In this document: one piece after another, positions 1 to 9,709 of the stretch
Numbering within the stretch: position 1 is the first letter of the stretch
Layout: each line of letters opens with the position of its first letter
DNA from: Azolla caroliniana
Lineage: Eukaryota; Polypodiophyta
NCBI GenBank assembly: GCA_043228905.1
Contig: JBHGNT010000007.1
Span: 682,001 to 746,000, forward strand
DNA length: 64,000 nt
Direction: 5' to 3'
Program-made: the position numbers and the translations under genes
Notes under the pieces: model-generated
Seen by the model: only the letters and a program-made list of their open reading frames with translations
Databases searched by the model: none
Told to the model about the DNA's origin: nothing

Positions 1-317
1 ACGCATCTCGGGTGCTTCATCGAGGAAGAAGGCCGAGTTATTGCACAAGGGCGCAGAGATGGGAGGATGTTTATCCTCAACTCTAGTGATGGTGGCACCG
101 CAATGTTCACAAAAGGACAAAAAGTCCAGTCGGATATCGACTTATGGCACAAGCGGATAGGCCATGTCAACTATCAACGACTTCAGGACTTGCGATCGAA
201 ACAAGTGGTGTTCGGATTGCCCAAATTTAGTGGCCAAAAGGCAAGAATTTGTGAAGCTTGCTAGCTAGGGAAGCAACATCGACTTCCTTTCCCTAACGAG
301 TGTAACCGGAGCCGGAA
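1..317 (+). pseudogene. CopA-1 pol, pre-integrase zinc-binding segment
   Basis: Open in frame from the window edge except for one stop. It reads the copia GAG-pre-integrase region, with the LWHKRIGH motif near 145 and the CEAC..GKQHR zinc/integrase start near 250. The stop TAG at 262-264 replaces the Gln that follows CEAC in the sister copy CopA-2 (a CAG to TAG change). The reading frame breaks off at 317 and continues at 6077 after the CopA-2 insertion. The product would be part of the copia polyprotein and inactive here. Confidence 0.85.
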
Positions 318-731
318 TGTAGAAACAAATAGCGTGCAGAAGCAATAGAAAACATGAAGCAAAAAACAGGTTTAATGGAGAGCTTAACAATATGCGGGAG
401 AGACAAAGACAGAGAGAGAGCACACAGAAACTCAATTCAAAAAATACTACTCTGTCTGTACATCGTATGTGTTTAGTGAACAATTTTATACAAGTCCATC
501 CGGACTGACAGAAGTACGGTGTACTTCAATGCTCACACGAGCGTCTGACACTAACTACGAGATATTAACTCCCTAGTAGATTAGCTGCTACTTGGCTTCC
601 GGTTACTGCTTGATCCAACTAACCGGCTCCCCACCTCACCGGCTCACTTGCTCACCGGCTCACCCTTCTAGATGCCGATCCGGCTCAGGCTTATTCAGCC
701 GACCGGATCCGGTTGAGCTTGCCGCTCAACA
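318..731 (-). repeat. CopA-2 3' LTR
   Basis: 414-bp LTR bounded by TG..CA (TGTTGAGCGG start on the minus strand, TTTCTACA end at 318). It is preceded on the minus strand by the polypurine tract GAGGGGGAG (732-741). It matches the LTR at 5671-6071 with scattered substitutions and short indels (414 against 401 bp), so the insertion is not recent. Confidence 0.9.
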
Positions 732-932
732 CTCCCCCTCAGTCTCTTTGACAACTGGTCCTTCCACCTGGCTCCTTCTGGTGTCACTCCGCCTCGCTCG
801 AGCTCCTCGTCCGGTTCGGTCCTGTTTGCCGCGACCCTTCTGTTCTTGCGCACCTCGACTTCCTTGGTTGGCTTGTCTGCTCAATGGGCCCAATTCAGCT
901 CCCTCGCTATTGTGACTTTGGCTTTTGCCGAT

Positions 933-1358
933 TCACCGATCCCTTCGTGTTGGTGTCGACTTTTGCTGCCTTCTTGTCCTCTTGGCCTTGAATTGATCCG
1001 GTTCTTCCGAATCCTTCTGTAGAACTGAATCGGCTGTCTCCGATTCATTCCAGCTCTTGTCCGAATTGGTTGCTCCCGATTCGTCTTTTGGTTCCAGGCC
1101 CTTCACCACATCGAACCATGTCCGGGTCTTGGCCTTCTTCTTCTGGTCAGCTCTGTCCTTCTTGACTCTGCCTCCGCTGCCGCTTGTTCCGACTTGTTCG
1201 GATGTGTCAACTTCCTTTGTCGACTCGGTTCCTTTCTTCTTTCTGTCTCTCCCCTTGTCAATTCTTCCCCCACCGGCGCAATCGACAGTCTCTTTGCCTT
1301 TGCCCGTTCCGGTGGTGTCTTTGCCTATTCTCCCCCTCAAGTGTGGCACGTTGAGATG
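933..1358 (-). pseudogene. CopA-2 charged C-terminal extension of pol
   Basis: Open stretch of 138 codons in the same frame as the upstream RT/RNase H segment, separated from it only by one TAG stop near 1357. It begins with the HLNVPHLRGR motif that ends RNase H in this family and then becomes a low-complexity tail rich in Lys, Asp, Glu, Gly and Thr. CopA-1 has the counterpart at 8781-9117, so the tail belongs to the family. No domain is recognised. It may be a disordered nucleic-acid-binding tail, but that is inference. Confidence 0.6.
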
Positions 1359-3473
1359 CTAAACACCAAGCATTTTGGTGAAGTGCTGCAACTTGTCCGA
1401 TCCGAGCGGTTTGGTGAAGACGTTGGCAACCTGCCGATCCGTATGAACATACCGAAGTTCGACTTCACCGCTCAGGACACACTCACGCACAAAGTGATAG
1501 TGCACTTCGATGTGCTTTGTGCGAGCATGGAATACAGGGTTCTTGGCGAGCTGCATGCTGCTTATGTTGTCGCAGTATATCAAGATCGGGGTCGGCACCT
1601 CGATCCATAGGTCTTGCAACAGTCGCCGAAGCCAAATGGCTTCACAGGTGGCATTGGTAGTGCCCCGGTATTTAGGCTTAGTGCTCGACAGAGCCACTAT
1701 TAGCTGCTTTTTGCTGCTCCATGCAATAGCCGCACTACCAAGGGAAAACATATAACCGGAAGTGGAACGACGATCTGATGCATCACCGGCCCAGTCAGCA
1801 TCCGTGTAGCTGACTAGCTCTTCGGTCATACCTCGCCGGTAAAACAGTCCCCGGTCCTTCGTGCTGCTCACATACCGCAGTATTCGGTGCGCGCATTGAA
1901 GATGCTCGACGATAAGCTTCTGCATGAATTGACTAATCACACCGACTGGATAGCTGATGTCAGGTTGGGTGATGGTCAAATATATAAGGCTTCTGACAAT
2001 TTTTTGGAACCGTTTCTCATCGCAGGCTGGTCCGGAGTTGGGACAGAGCTTCTGTTTCCGGTCCAAGGGTGAAGAAATAGGGCAACATTCCGTCATGCCG
2101 AACTTGTACAACATATTCAACACATAGTGTCTTTGTGAGAGCAATATGCCGTTGGGGGTTTGGATCACCTCGATCCCAAGGAAATAGTGAAGGTCCCCCA
2201 GGTCGTTCATCTCAAATGTGTCCGACAGCTGGGACTTGACTCGACTAATTTCATCGAGTTTGGGTTCGGTGATGACTAGATCATCAACATATAGCAAGAT
2301 GCAAATCGGACCTTGCCGGATGAACAACGAGGAGTCGGACTTGGAGGCCGCAAACCCCAACTTACGCAACCGGTGCGTAATCTTTGCATTCCAAGCTTGG
2401 GGGGCTTGCTTCAGGCCATAAAGTGACTTCTTCAGCTGGCATACAACCGACTTGTTCATCTCCGACTGAAAACCGGGAGGTTGGGTCATAGAGACCTCTT
2501 CTTTAAGATCTCCTTGAAGAAATGCATTCTTCACGTCCATCTGGTGAAGATGCAACTCCCTTGCCGCAGCAACTGCCAGCACCACACGAACCGTCGTCAT
2601 CTTCGCTACCGGAGCGAAGGTCTCATTGTAGTCGATTCCGTGGGTCTGCATGTATCCCTTCGCCACTAACCGGGACTTGTACCGGTTACCTAAACAATCG
2701 GCGTTGTACTTTACCTTGTACACCCACTTGCATCCGATCGGTTTACTGTGACGGGGAGGGTCAACTAGGTCCCATGTATCGTTGGCATCAAGTGCCCGCA
2801 TCTCTTTCTCCATAGTGGCACGCCAATTTGCATTCCTTGCCGCTTCTACGTAGCTCTCCGAATCACGCTCTTCCGCCACTCGTGTCATGTACGCATAGTG
2901 ATGCGCCATGTACTCATTGTACCCGTACCGCTTAATAGGTTCCTTCTGGCGGGTTGACCGGCGTAACCCACCGTTACCCGGTTTGAGGCCCTTCTTGGCC
3001 GGTTCGGTCTTCGGTGCCGAAGAGCCGTCATTTTCCTTTCCAGAGTCGGATCCGCTCTGATTCGAATCATCATTACCGGTTTCATAATCCGGCATCTTCT
3101 TCTTCCTCTTCTCTTTGCGCATGAACCGTCTCCTCGGTTCCTTGCGTGGGGAGAGCACGACAAAGTCTTCACTATTCGCCGGTTCCTCTTTTGACTGGTC
3201 GGATTGACCCAGTCTCTCGTTTGGCCCAGTCAACCGAAACGATTCTGGACTCTCTTCTTGAGTCCCGGATTCATCATCTTCTATCTGGACCGGTTCAGGC
3301 TCACTAGCCTCATCCTCCGATATCGGGTCGGGGTCGGAAGTCGGAGCCGGTAAGGCATACCATGATGCCGTCTCATCAAACTCAACATCGCGGCTAACTC
3401 GAACCTGCTTCGTCCAGGGGTTATAACACTTATACCCCAAAATCGGAGAAGTGCATCCTCGTCGGCTGCACAC
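1359..3473 (-). pseudogene. CopA-2 pol: integrase C-terminus, reverse transcriptase, RNase H
   Basis: Open for 704 codons. It starts in the C-terminal part of integrase (GYKCYNPWTK), passes an acidic linker, then the copia RT with MDVKNAFLQGDLKEEV and the catalytic YVDD box (in LLYVDDLVI). RNase H follows with YTDADWAGD, CDN and HTKHIEVHYHFVRE. The RNase H motif normally read as STEAEY is STKPKY here, so the catalytic Glu appears lost. The enzyme would copy element RNA into DNA in cytoplasmic particles. Upstream it is joined by frameshifts to the integrase core. Confidence 0.85.
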
Positions 3474-4600
3474 ATGAGCAAATCCGAAGGTGTCTCAAAT
3501 ATGGCTTGCGCTCGAAATACAGCTCATGCATGGACACCTTGTCACCGATCTGGTTTTGGATGTAGACGGCCGTCTGGACCGCCTCTGCCGAGTAGAAATG
3601 GGGCATGATCTTCTCTTCTAGCATTGCCCTTGCCGCATCGACAAGCGACTGGTTCTTCCTTTCGGCCACACCGTTTTGCTCCGGTGTGTATCTGCAGCTG
3701 AACTTTCTCGAATTCTTGTTTGCTGCAGATAATTGTTGAATTGGCCGAAAAAATATTCTTTTCCGCCATCTGACCGCAGGCACTTGATCTTCCTCTCCGA
3801 TTCCTGTTCCACCATGCTTTGGAGGTTTCGGAAATAGTCGAAGACTTCGCTCTTCCGCTCAATGAGGTAGATCCATGTGTGCTGGCTATAGTCGTCGATG
3901 AAGGAGACGAAGTATCGACTCCCGCCAAGACTCACGTTTTGTGCCGGTTCCCATACATCCGAATGAATAAGGTCGAGCATGTTACGGCTACGGTTTTGCT
4001 CAGTGGGGAATGGAAGCCGGTGTTGCTTCCCGAGTTGGCAGGCTTCACATACTTGGGCCTTCCGGCCACTGAACTTCGGCAAAATGAAAACAACTTATTT
4101 CGTTTGTAGGTCTTGAAGCCTCCGGTAATTGACGTGGCCGATCCGCTTGTGCCAGAGATCGATGTCCGATTCAATCTTCTATCCTTTGGCGAACAAAGCG
4201 GTGCCAACGTCATTGGTGTAGAGGATGAACATCCTCCCATCTCTACGCCCTTGCGTAATAATCTGGCCCTCCTCCATGATGAAGCACCCGAGGTGCGTAA
4301 ACCGCACCTGCATTCCCTGGTCGACGATCTGTCCGATTGACACTAGGTTCTTCGTGATAGTCAGAACGTCTAATACGTTCATCAGCTTCCCCCTCTATCC
4401 GACGTGGCTCAAAGGGACTTCATCGATATGCATAATTGGGTGAGGAGTGTCGTCTCCGGTTTCGGCAACTCCCGGTTGTTCCGGTTTCTCCAGGAAGGAG
4501 AACCACTCTTTGTGGTTCGTCATGTGATTTGATGCACCGGAATCAACTTACCACACTTCCTCCGATTTGGAAGTGGTCTTCTTCATTGAATTTGCCTCGT
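3474..4600 (-). pseudogene. CopA-2 pol: protease and integrase core, frameshifted
   Basis: Overlapping open pieces on the minus strand (4179-4382, 3618-4082, 3430-3783) read copia protein in different frames. Near 4550 is a protease-like DSGASNHMT motif. LWHKRIGHVNY and CEACQLGKQHR form the zinc region. IHSDVW, the RSDGG box and NGVAERKN are the three parts of the DDE integrase core. A frameshift near 3750 separates the second Asp from the Glu, so no intact integrase can be made. Confidence 0.8.
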
Positions 4601-4606
4601 GCTTCA

Positions 4607-5578
4607 TCACCAAGGCTGGCCCCTTACCGGTCTTCCCAGTTCCGGATCCTTTCGATCCTTGCACGTAGTGTGAGCTTTGCCGGTTCTCCCGATCGGTTTT
4701 GCCGGATCCAGATTTGTCCGAATCGGCGCGTTTCTTCTAGCACTCGCTTTCTCTGTGGCCCTCTTTGCCACAGTAACAACATTCCGTGGCGGATTTGTCT
4801 TGCCGGCCTCCATAGCCACCTTGACTCCCCCTGGTTGTGGAGGTCCCTGAACTACTGTCGGCACGGTCTCTGTGCCGTCGGTCTTGCCATTGCCGTTCGC
4901 CTCCATTGCGTGCCGACCCGACTCGTCCACCACGCCCATGGAGCTGATTCGCCTCCGTGTACAACATCCGACTGTCGGTGGGTGCACTTGTTGACACACC
5001 GGCATGGTTCTCCTCTACAAGGAGCATCGATTGTAAGTTGAAAAATGACGGTGTATTCTCCCTCGTACATATTGTTGTCTGGAAAGCTTGGAACTTAGAC
5101 ACTAGGCCCCCAAGACAGACCTTTACCATCTCGTCTTCCTCTATTGTGACGTTGATAGAGGCAAGCGAGTCACAGATCTCTTTGATTCGGGCCGTGTAAT
5201 CAGCCATCGACATGTCCTTCTGCCGGACATTGCTCAACTCCTGTCGGAGTTGTAGCTTCCCGGCTGTAGTGCTTGCGGCGAACACCTTCTTCAGGTTTCC
5301 CCAAGCCTCTTTCGGCATCTTGGCATCTCGACATCTCGGACGTGGCTCAACAGCTGGTCTTTGACACTGGATGCAAAGCAATACATCACTCTGCTTGCCG
5401 ATTGTTCCCACACCGGGAAGTCCTTGTATGCCGCATCAGGTGCTGTGTCATTAGCTCCGTCGACATAGCTCTAGTAACCATGCCCAAGCAAGTACTGGTG
5501 CATCTTGTATGACCAAGATGCGTAGTTGGATCTGTCGAGCTTCTCCACCGGGAGCGAGCTAGCCATTCCTCTATCCAT
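4607..5578 (-). pseudogene. CopA-2 gag
   Basis: The start codon at 5578 is supported by the conserved opening of the family (SLPVEKLDRSNYASW), also seen in CopA-3 and CopC. The gag core continues through LQLRQELSNVRQKDMSM and an Arg/Gly-rich stretch to a CCHC zinc knuckle (CCYCGKEGHRESEC) near 4740-4790. A Trp to stop change interrupts the N-terminal part (HGY-stop-SYVDG), and a frameshift lies near 5350. The protein would form the virus-like particle. Confidence 0.8.
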
Positions 5579-5657
5579 TTGTTTTTTTTGTTCTTTACAA
5601 AGGTTAGGTTTTCTTCTTGCGAAAGTGAATGTCGGCTGCAGAGGTTCTCAACCCTCG

Positions 5658-5670
5658 CGCTCTGATACCA
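5658..5670 (-). promoter_or_regulatory. CopA-2 primer-binding site (initiator tRNA-Met type)
   Basis: TGGTATCAGAGCG on the minus strand directly abuts the inner end of the 5' LTR. This is the usual plant copia site complementary to the 3' end of initiator tRNA-Met and primes minus-strand DNA synthesis. Confidence 0.92.
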
Positions 5671-6071
5671 TGTAGAAACAAATAGCGTGCGGAAGCAATA
5701 GAAAATGGGTTTAAGGGAGAGCTTAACAGTACGTGGGAGAGATAGAGACAAAGAGAGAGCACACAGAGACTCAATTCAAAAAATACTACTCTATCTGTAC
5801 ATCGTATGTGTTCAGTGAACACTTTTATACAAGTCCATCTGGACTGATAGAAGTACGGTGTACTTCACTGCTCACACTAGCGTCTGACACTAACTACGAG
5901 ATATTAACTCCCTAGTAGTCTAGTTGCTACTTGGCTTCCGGTTACTGCTTGATCCAGCTAACCAGCTCCCTAGCTCACCGGTTCACTTGCTTACCGGCTC
6001 ATCCTTCTGGATGCCGATCCGGCTCAGGCTTATTCAGCCGATCTGGATCCGGTTGAGCTTGCCGCTCAACA
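5671..6071 (-). repeat. CopA-2 5' LTR
   Basis: 401-bp LTR with TG..CA ends, partner of 318-731. It supplies promoter and R/U5 sequences for CopA-2. The plus-strand flank beyond 6071 is CAGAA and then resumed CopA-1 integrase. Confidence 0.9.
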
Positions 6072-6076
6072 CAGAA

Positions 6077-6924
6077 CAAGCTCGACTTGATACATTCCAA
6101 TGTATGGGGGCCAAGACAGAACGTTAGTCTTGGCGGGAGTCGATATTTTGTCTCCTTCATCGGCGACTATATGCGGCACACGTGGATCTATCTCATCAAG
6201 AAGAAGAGTGAAGTCTTCAACTGTTTCCGGGACCTCAAAGGGTTCGTGGAAACGGAAACATGACGGAAGATCAAGTGCTTGCAGTCGGATGGCGGAAAAG
6301 AGTACTTTTCCAGTCAATTCAACGGCTATCTGCAACAAATGGGAATTCGGTGAGAATTCAGTTGTAGATACACGCCAAAACAAAACGGCGTGGCCGAGAG
6401 GAAGAATCGGTCGATTGTGGAAACGGCACGGGCAATGCTGGAGGAAAAGAGCTTACCCAAGTTCTATTGGGCCGAGGCGGTACGAACCGTGGTATACATC
6501 CAGAATCGGATTGGAGACAAAGTGTCGGCGCATGAGCAGTATTTCGGAAGGAAGCCGAATCTACGACACTTGAGAGTTTTCGGTAGCATTGCATATGTCC
6601 ATGTGCCGAAGGAGAAATGGAGGAAGTTGGACGTGAAAGCCGAGAAGTGTATCTTGGTCGGCTATTCGGACGAGCAGAAGGGTTATAAGTGTTATAACCC
6701 TGGCACCAAACAAGCGCGCGTGAGCCGCAACGTTGTGTTTGACGAGTCTGCGTCCTGGTACTTACCTCTGACTCCAGACCTCATCTCCAATCCGAGTTCT
6801 GACGATGAGGTTAGCAAGGCCAAGATGCCTCCGGATGAGCTTAAAATCGGAACCCGCGAAGAGAGTCCGATTTCATTTCGGTTAAGCGGACTAAATGGAT
6901 GACTGAGTCGGTTCGACCAGTCCG
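6077..6924 (+). pseudogene. CopA-1 pol: integrase
   Basis: Continues the frame left at 317. It contains IHSNVWGP (6093 on), where the first catalytic Asp is changed to Asn (6099-6101), then the SDGGKEYF box and NGVAERKNRS with the catalytic Glu. There are stops at ETET-stop-RK (near 6262) and after MGIR (near 6350), followed by an open C-terminal part ending near 6902. Strand transfer would be impossible. The homologous piece of CopA-2 lies inverted upstream. Confidence 0.85.
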
Positions 6925-8300
6925 ATGAAGAGCCGGCGAGTAGTGGAGACTCGGCCATGCATTCCCTGTGCAGGAAGCCGAGGAGACGGCTTACGCGCAA
7001 AGAAAAAGGGAAGAAGAAGGTGTCGGCATTACGGCATGGATAGCAACGAGTCAGATCGACGCGAGTCCGACTCCGAGGGAAGTGACGACGGATCTTCGAG
7101 ACTGAAGTTCGCATCGGCCAAGAAAGCCTCAACTTCGGCTAATGAGCAATTATGCCGATCAACCCGCCAGAAGAACCCTGTTGTGCGGTTCGGTTACAAC
7201 GAGTACATGGCACATCACTATGCGTACATGACACATGTAGTAGAAGTGCGTGAGCCGGAGAGCTATGCAAAAGTGGCAAAGGACGCGAATTGGCATACCG
7301 CAATGGAGGAAGAGATGCAAGCATTGGCGGAGAATGAAACCTGGGACCTGGTTGATGCACCGAAAGGTGTGAAGCCGATTGGATGTAGGTGGGTGTACAA
7401 GGTCAAGTACTACACTAACAACTCGGTCAACCGATACAAGGCCCGGTTAGTAGCGAAAGGTTACATGCAGAAACATGGCATTGACTACGATGAGACGTTT
7501 GCGCCGGTCGTGAAGATGACGACCGTCCATGTTTTGCTCGCGGAAGCTGCGGCAAAGGGGTGGCACTTACATCAGATGGATGTAAAGAATGCGTTCCTGC
7601 AAGGTGAGCTTGAGGAACAGGTGTACATGGTACAGGCCCCTGGATTTCACTCCGGAACGAACACTTCGGCGGTGTGCCGATTGAAGAAGCCCCTTTACGG
7701 ACTAAAGCAAGCCCCGCGTGCCTGGAATGCGAAGATCACGCAACGATTGCATCGGATGGGCTTTGCGACGTCAAAATCAGACTCCTCCTTGTTCATCTGG
7801 AAAGGTCGACTCGGGCCGGTTAGTATTTTACTTCATGTTGATGACTTGGTCATCACCGGCGCCGACCTAGGTGAGATTGACCGCGTGAAGCTCCAGCTTG
7901 CGGCATGATTCGACATGAAGGATCTGGGCGACCTTCATTACTTCCTTGGGATCGAAGTGATCTGCACCCCCGAAGGCATACTAATTAGCCAACGACATCA
8001 CGTGCTGAGAATGCTCTTCAAATTCGAGATGGCTGACTGTATGTCCGTCTCGACTCCTCTGGATAGAACCGTTAAGCTGCGCCTCAATTCTGGAAAGGTA
8101 TGCGACCCGACGAGGTTCTGATACATAGTTGGAAGCCTTATATACTTGACCATCACCCGACCAGATCTCAGCTACTCGGTCGGGGTGATTAGGCAGTTCA
8201 TAGCGCGACCGACCGAGGAGCACCTTCAGTGCGCACAACGCGTACTCCGCTACGTCAGTGGCACTAAGGACTAGGGCCTCCTATATCGGACCGACACTGC
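6925..8300 (+). pseudogene. CopA-1 pol: reverse transcriptase
   Basis: A Ser/Arg-rich linker leads into copia RT: ETWDLVDAP, GCRWVYKVKY, ETFAPVVKMTT and MDVKNAFLQGELEE. The active-site box is HVDD (7834-7845) in place of YVDD, keeping both Asp residues. Stops fall at 7906-7908 and near 8119, before the SLIYLTITRPDLSY motif. Expected role: copying element RNA into cDNA. Not functional. Confidence 0.85.
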
Positions 8301-8780
8301 CGCGCAGTTGGTCTGTTACACCGATGTTGATTGGGCCGGAAACACCGGCGATCGCCGATCCACGTCTGGTTTCGCGTTCTCTCTTGGGAGTGCTGCCATC
8401 GCGTGGAGTAGCAAGAAGTAGCCGACAGTTGCGCTGTCGAGCACCGACGTTGAGTATAGAGGGGCGGCTGTCGCGACATGCGAAGCCATATGGTTGAAGC
8501 GGCTACTTAAGGATCTGTAGGTGGAGGTATCCGATCCAACGACAATCTACTGCGACAACCTCAGCAGTATCTAGCTAGCTAAGAACCCCGTCTTTCACGC
8601 CCGGACTAAGCACATTGAGGTGCACTACCATTTCGTCCATGAGCGTGTCCTCTCCGGTGAAGTCAAACTTCAGTACATTCCAACGGATCGGCAAAACGTC
8701 GACATCTTCACCAAGCCTCTTGGTCTGGACAAGTTGCGGCAATTCTCGGGTGCGCTTGGGTTGCGTCATCTCGATATGCC
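8301..8780 (+). pseudogene. CopA-1 pol: RNase H
   Basis: Broken frames read RNase H motifs: CYTDVDWAGNTGDRRS, a decayed LSSTD.EYRG, YCDN, and HTKHIEVHYHFVHERV from about 8605, ending in DIFTKPLGLDKLRQF. Several Lys, Gln or Trp codons have become TAG (for example near 8418 and 8517). It would degrade RNA in the hybrid. Inactive. Confidence 0.8.
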
Positions 8781-9117
8781 GAACTTGAGGGGGAGAGACG
8801 TCCCGGATGACCACGGAAGGGAGCAGGAATGAAGCGGAAAAGACCGTGATGCCGAGTTCGATTTCGAATCGGTTGAAGAAGCCGAGGGTGGATCCGCGGA
8901 AGAGTCCGAAAGCAGACATAAGGGGAGTAGCTGGAAGAAAGAGCCAAAGCCAGCCAAGCATGGGGGAGATAAAGCCATCAAGGGCGAGAAGACCAAAGAC
9001 GAGTTGGAGACAGCCAACTCGGACGTCAGCAAAGACCGATCGGAGGAAGCCGAGTTGGTTTGGATGTTTGATTCGGATATGTTGAATCAACCAAGGGCCA
9101 AGCGGATGAGAAGGCAG
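8781..9117 (+). pseudogene. CopA-1 charged C-terminal extension of pol
   Basis: Follows the RNase H end (MPNLRGRD) in frame. After one TGA at about 8830, it reads a tail of roughly 95 codons rich in Lys, Glu, Asp and Ser, ending at 9117. It is the counterpart of 933-1358 in CopA-2, conserved in position and composition rather than in exact sequence. Function unknown. About 190 bp of untranslated sequence follow before the LTR. Confidence 0.5.
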
Positions 9118-9288
9118 TAGAAGAGGTGCCAACACTGCAACAACATGGAAGTTGATAAGGGCCGTGTAAGCAGACAAGCCGACCGGAAGGGTCGAGGCGC
9201 GCAGAATCGAACGGGTCGAGGAGCGCGAGCGAGGTGTGAAGCCAGAAGGAACCAGAGCGTAGATCTAGCGGACCAGGTGGAACCTCAA

Positions 9289-9326
9289 GTTGAGCTTGAG
9301 GGGGAGTGTTGAGAGACAAGCTCAAC
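9289..9326 (+). repeat. Inverted repeat spanning the CopA-1 purine tract and LTR start
   Basis: GTTGAGCTT (9289-9297) and AAGCTCAAC (9318-9326) are perfect inverted 9-mers. They flank the polypurine tract GAGGGGGAG and the first bases of the 3' LTR (TGTTGAGAG from 9307). CopC-1 has the same layout with 11-bp arms. Confidence 0.75.
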
Positions 9327-9709
9327 ATTCGTGCGTAATACGATGCGTAACTTAGTGCGTAGATTGGGTGCGTAAATTGGTACGCACAACCTGGCCGTAT
9401 CAGTGCGTAAATTGAAAGACCGTTAGAGAGATATTCCTCGTAAGGAATAATTTTGGGAGTGAGTGTCGAGGCTCATTGATGAGCAGTCAAGTACTGTCAG
9501 TACTTGTGTCAGCCCTATTGTCAGGGCTTGTATAAAAGGTGCTCGCTGAGCACGGTGTATGTATAGATTGAGTATTATTTTAGATTTAGTTTTCTGTGTG
9601 TTCTCTCTCTCTTTGTCTCTCCCGCGTACTGTGTATATTCAAGCTCTCCATTAAACCTGCGCATTTTCTGTGTTTGGTTTTCTATTGCTTCCACACACTA
9701 TTCTTTACA
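9307..9709 (+). repeat. CopA-1 3' LTR
   Basis: 403-bp LTR from TGTTGAGAGAC to CTTTACA. It contains a TATA box TATAAAAG at 9531-9538. Upstream of it is a palindrome CAAGTACTG-T-CAGTACTTG (9488-9506), and downstream a hairpin GTGCTC-gct-GAGCAC (9539-9553). It is similar to the CopA-3 LTR at 49675. The right flank is CopB-1 coding sequence. Confidence 0.88.

Larger units (their letters stand above)
318..6071 (-). mobile_element. CopA-2: complete but decayed copia element, antisense inside CopA-1
   Basis: Full-length copia element of 5.75 kb on the minus strand, with LTRs 318-731 (3') and 5671-6071 (5'). The LTRs share end sequences (TGTTGAGCGG at the start, TTTCTACA at the end) and most of their length. 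In element order it has the primer site (5658-5670), gag (from 5578), protease/integrase, RT/RNase H and a charged tail, then a purine tract GAGGGGGAG abutting the 3' LTR at 732. It inserted head-to-head into its close relative CopA-1. Several stops and frameshifts make it inactive. Confidence 0.92.
1..9709 (+). mobile_element. CopA-1: Ty1/copia LTR retrotransposon, 3' part, interrupted by CopA-2
   Basis: Plus-strand copia element whose 5' LTR, gag and protease lie left of the window. Visible in order are the pre-integrase zinc region (1-317), integrase (from 6077), reverse transcriptase, RNase H, a charged C-terminal tail, a purine tract and the 3' LTR (9307-9709). The reading frame stops being copia at 317 and resumes at 6077, because CopA-2 (318-6071) is inserted. 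CGGAA at 313-317 and CAGAA at 6072-6076 form a target duplication with one mismatch. The right flank (9710 on) is integrase sequence of CopB-1, so CopA-1 itself sits inside CopB-1. Many stops and lost catalytic residues show it is dead. Confidence 0.9.

Noticed and set aside
592-915. Pro/Ser-rich plus-strand frames at 592-1362
   Set aside because: They lie in the LTR and opposite the charged tail of CopA-2. Composition is the complement of the Lys/Glu/Gly-rich sense strand.
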